A stretch of DNA of 64,000 nt from Diadophis punctatus similis (lineage: Eukaryota; Chordata; Lepidosauria; Squamata; Dipsadidae). The translations under genes and the position numbers were made by a program. The stretch covers positions 12,322,919 to 12,386,918 of the forward strand of contig JALIGW010000010.1 in assembly GCA_023053685.1 (NCBI GenBank), read 5' to 3'. The notes under the pieces were generated by a model, which searched no databases, had not been told where the DNA came from, and worked only from the letters and a program-made list of their open reading frames with translations. Positions 60,748 to 64,000 of the stretch are shown one piece after another; positions within the stretch are counted from its first letter, which is position 1; every line of letters begins with the position of its first letter.

Positions 60748-61229
60748 ATAGCAATAGCAATAGCAATAGCACTTAGACTTATATGACTGTAACTTGTTGC
60801 TTATATCCTTACGATTTATATTCATATTGATTGTTTCCTGATTGCTTACTTGAACCCTATGACAACCATTCTTGACAAATGTATCTTTTCTTTTATGTAC
60901 ACTGAGAGCATACACACCAAAGACAAATTCCTTGTGTGTCCAATCACACTTGGCCAATAAAGAATTCTATTCTATTCTATTCTATTCTATTCTATTCTAT
61001 TCTATTCTATTCTATTCTATTCTATATACCGCTTCATAGTGCTTTACAGCCCTCTCTAAGCGGTTTACAGAGTTCAGCATATTGCCCCCAACAATCTGGG
61101 TCCTCATTTTACCCACCTCAGAAGGATGGAAGGCTGAGTCAACCTTGAGCCCGTGAGATTTGAACAGCTGAACTGCTGAACTAGCAGTAGCCTGCAGTGC
61201 TGCATTTAACCACTGCACCATCCCGGCTC
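60748..61229 (-). mobile_element. tRNA-derived squamate SINE split by a CR1-type insertion
   Basis: The 3' tail of the SINE (agcaatagcaatagcactta, ending acttatat) is at 60748-60784. The body and head resume at 61022 with tataccgcttcatag and end at 61229 with the gagcc head inverse. The two parts are contiguous in the other SINE copies, so the middle 60785-61021 is an insertion. Confidence 0.88.
60785..61021 (+). mobile_element. Rex1/CR1-L3-type LINE 3' end with (ATTCT)n tail
   Basis: Matches the inverse of 54290-54500 (cttttatgtacactgagagc; gtccaatcacacttggccaa), ends in taaagaattctattc and 11-12 ATTCT units (60964-61021). 5'-truncated. The (AATAG/ATTCT)n tail is what I recall as typical of snake CR1-L3 elements. 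A 4-5 bp tatat overlap with the split SINE may be its target duplication. Confidence 0.85.
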
Positions 61230-63617
61230 AGGGAGCCAATCAGGGAAGCCAATCTTAAGTAGCCAAGCAGCCAAGATGTTAGGTAGGTGGAGTTATGCTT
61301 AATTCAAATCCCATTGGGTCCTAAAGAAAAGGAATGGGGTTTTTTTGCATAGGATTCCACATGTTGGAAATAATTTAGAACCACCCTCAGGAAAGTGCCA
61401 GATAGTGGCATTTTCCCAATTTGGCCAGAATTGGATGAAAATGAGTACCTCACCCTCTGATAGTCTGCCTCTTCTTCAACACTGCAGGCAGCAAACAATG
61501 ACTAGAGCCTTATTCTAACCCTTGTCAGTTTTAATTAGGATTGTATCTTTCATTTGGATAGGCCTTAATTTAAGGGAAATCTATCCTGTTAAAAATCATA
61601 GGTAACAGAAATAAGTCCAGCATTCCTTTGCAGCTAGGATTTATCCTATAGTAGGGTGGTTCCAAATAGGAAGTGTCTTAATATGTTTATTCTTACCAGT
61701 TAGATGTTGTCGTTTTTTTAATGCTTTATACAAATCCTCTAGACATTCAATACATATCAAAGAAACCACAGCTCATGCTATTAAATGACAGGATTTGAGT
61801 AAAATAAGTATATTCTTTAATACTCTTAAAGTGTCAGTTCAAAAAATCTAGATGTGTAGCACCAAACGCATAAACAGCAGCTCATCAAAAAGTAAGAAGC
61901 TTTGTTTTAAGTGACTCCATGTTTTGCAAAACTCTGTGGAATTAGTCTCCATAATGAAGTATTGGCAGTCATTTTTATCAGTTTCCATGACTGAACACTG
62001 CATCTTAGGAAACTGAATGCTCCATAGAATCTCAAATGATACCAGCTAGAAATATATAGAACGTCTGCTATTTCTAAGAACTACGCACCAAAGTTATCTA
62101 AAATATTAATATGTGAAAAATAAGATTCTCACAGTTCTTATAAGTTTCTTTAATCTATTAGTTGAGTTTACCAAGGTAACTTCCACTGAATTAAAAAATA
62201 ATACTCTTTATTTTTATAGTACACAATTATGCAGGAAATGTGTGACCTTGCACAAATTTTTAAAAATAAATATAATCTAAACTAAAAGTTTATAATATCT
62301 TTAATTTTTCAATGAATACAAGAACTCTATCGCCATCTAGTGAAAAGGTAAATAATTATTATACTATCAAATTACCATTTTGAGATTTTCTGTTAAAATA
62401 ATATATACAATATATATTGACTATTTATGATTGATATATATTATCAAATTATTACAAACCAGGGCTGAAATAAAAACCTATTATTTTTCATTTTTACAGC
62501 AGAAAACACTTCAAAAAACAGAAAAGAAAGAATAAAGCTCAGCATTAAGCTCAGAAAAATTTCCTGGTGGCAATGATAATATATTATATAACTATTATAA
62601 TTAATTAACAATTAAACATATTTAAATACGCTGGTTTCACTAGGTCAATTAAGCTATAATTTTCTACAAAATTATATGTCAGTTATAGTTTACATATGCT
62701 TCCTAAAGCAAGTCAAGGTTGAACTGATACCTCCTTTCAAATATCCACACAGGTCCATCCTTACCAATAATACATTTGTGAACACTGTTTATTCTAGTCA
62801 GGCTCGATCTGAGAAATAAGCTTTTCTTCTTATATCTACTTCCTATGGCTAAAATGTCATTTATGAAAATATTTACTTAGTATTCTTGACAGAACCAAAT
62901 GATGTGCCATGGTTAGAAGTAAGTTCAATGCACAGAAATCAATCAGTTAAATGCTCCAAAATACAAATTCAAAAAGGTTTCCATTTTGGTCTAAAAATCT
63001 TGAGCTAAAATATGACTAATGTTAATCAGATCTATTATAAATATTATAAACAAGATATTTAAAAAAGAAGGAATTACCAGTTGGTTTTTAGAGTATTGAA
63101 GCTGTTACTCTTAAGTAAGACAGTGCTTGACTTAGCATTTTGTATTCAGAAAAGAAATTTATCTACTCCCCCTATAAAAATATATCACATTGTATGTTCT
63201 GATGGAAGAGATCACTGAATAGTTAAAATGCCCTTTTTCTAAAGAAATTATTTTGAGTCTGCCATATAATATTTCTGGATGACTAAAATCTTCTGATACT
63301 ACTTTCTCCTTTTGTTAAGTCCTGATGTCAAATTTGTGTCTCTTAATTTTTTTAATGAAAAATTTGTTCCAATAATGATTTATTGCATCCCAACCATCTT
63401 TAACATCAGTTTTATTGCTCACAGTGTTACAACCCTGCCAGCCTTTAGGGAGGCCTTGAAGATCTCAATCTTCCCAAAAGTACTAAAACAGTATGTTTAT
63501 GTGAGCTCATGTTATTTGTCTCTGGTGCTCTGTGTTTTATTTATTTTTCTTTTTAATGGTCACCCAGATGTGTTTTGTGAGTGGGAATCCCTAATAACCG
63601 AAGAAAAGAGAGAGGGG
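61230..63617. other. Unique intronic DNA upstream of the array
   Basis: AT-rich, with no transposon ends, RT motifs or exon-like frames seen. Frames such as 61304-61498 show no motif. The plus frame 63312-63776 ends in the GAAA array and is not a gene. Confidence 0.6.
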
Positions 63618-63623
63618 GGGGAG

Positions 63624-63625
<2 letters not shown>

Positions 63626-63718
<93 letters not shown>

Positions 63719-63720
63719 AA
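63626..63720. repeat. (GAAA)n microsatellite near POLA1 donor
   Basis: About 24 GAAA units preceded by gagaggggggggagaga. On the POLA1 sense strand this is a (TTTC)n tract starting about 61 nt after the 5' splice site. Confidence 0.95.
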
Positions 63721-63780
63721 TGTACCATCCTATCCACAACCACCCACAAAATAGTCATAGTACTGATCATTGCTGACTTA

Positions 63781-63787
63781 CCTCTCT
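63781..63787 (-). other. POLA1 exon 5' splice site
   Basis: The minus strand reads gagag|gtaagtc across 63782/63781, a strong donor consensus. Confidence 0.85.
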
Positions 63788-63904
63788 GCCTTTGAAAGTC
63801 ACCAAAGCAGCAAGGGGTTTTGCATAAAATCTACTGTAGGAAAATCCCAGGCATCCATACATACTATTAGCCGTAAGCTTCAGGGCCTTCTGCCTGATAT
63901 CATA
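63782..63904 (-). CDS. POLA1: POLA1 exon (DNA polymerase alpha catalytic subunit, motif B)
   Basis: A 123-bp, phase-0 exon of exactly 41 codons on the minus strand. It starts [17 protein letters not shown] and ends with ALVTFKGRE. It contains the family-B polymerase motif KxxxNSxYG (KLTANSMYG), whose Lys, Asn and Tyr contact the incoming nucleotide and template. The stretch through [13 protein letters not shown] is near-identical to vertebrate POLA1, with Phe in place of Tyr in VTYKG. Splice sites are good: tttgttttttcag before the first codon and GAG|gtaagt after the last. POLA1 is the replicative polymerase of the primase complex, extending RNA primers in the nucleus. The adjacent exons were not found in this window; the next one should encode the HTKEMVQK and YGDTDS segment. 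Confidence 0.95.
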
Positions 63905-64000
63905 CTGAAAAAACAAACAACTATCATAATCAGTTAAACATTATTTTGTCCTTTTAACTGGTTAAAGTAATTAGCAAGCTAATAAGGAAGAACATCCCAG

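Overview
The window looks like intronic DNA from a squamate reptile, most probably a snake. One vertebrate coding exon is visible, at the far right on the minus strand (63782-63904). It encodes the motif-B segment of the DNA polymerase alpha catalytic subunit (POLA1) and has proper splice sites on both sides. I found no other host exon. If POLA1 continues leftward, most or all of the remaining 63.8 kb is one very long intron. The reptile, probably snake, assignment rests on the repeat mix: CR1/Rex1-like LINEs whose 3' ends run into AATAG (ATTCT) arrays, squamate-type tRNA SINEs, a BovB tail, R4-type LINEs ending in (AAT)n, CR1, L2 and L1 LINEs, a DIRS element, and many hAT and TA-flanked MITEs.

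Layout, left to right. 1-1756: two R4-like 3' ends, each ending in (AAT)n. 1757-5757: a CR1-group LINE (+) and an L1 ORF2 fragment (-). 5758-7000: GC-rich DNA built from tiled palindromes. 7001-8576: a CR1 LINE (-) split by a hAT MITE. 8918-10950: a foldback structure split by an ORF1-only L1-like insertion. 10951-16100: mostly unique intronic DNA with several MITEs and one unexplained inverted repeat. 16190-17942: a TA MITE followed by a hAT element holding a GGAA array. 18017-24140: an LTR element whose two 575-bp LTRs differ at 2 sites, but whose interior shows only old antisense L1/CR1 debris and no gag-pol. 24141-28409: unique DNA plus two MITEs. 28425-30970: a complete L1-like element with 5' UTR, ORF1, 3' UTR and a 15-bp target duplication, but no ORF2. 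31074-33361: hAT MITEs and an (ATT)n array. 33370-43050: one L1 ORF2 copy opened up by at least six later insertions. 43316-46846: MITEs in unique DNA. 47681-54132: an essentially complete DIRS-type tyrosine-recombinase retrotransposon with inverted terminal repeats and an internal complementary region, interrupted by a SINE. 54209-57508: a Rex1/L3-type LINE (-) and an L2-type LINE (+). 57770-59985: a 466-bp AT/GT/AC microsatellite and a near-complete Tc1-like transposon, itself carrying a SINE. 60748-61229: a SINE split by a CR1-type 3' end. 61230-63617: unique intron. 63626-63720: a GAAA array about 60 nt beyond the POLA1 donor site.

Apart from POLA1, everything coding-like is transposon protein, mostly broken. 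Nested insertions with target duplications allow relative dating at several places. The best leads are an ORF1-only (HAL1-like) L1 family seen twice, the young LTR element with an old antisense LINE interior, and the recurring head-to-head palindrome chains inside GC-rich MITE-like DNA. Repeat family names come from recognition only and were not checked against a library.
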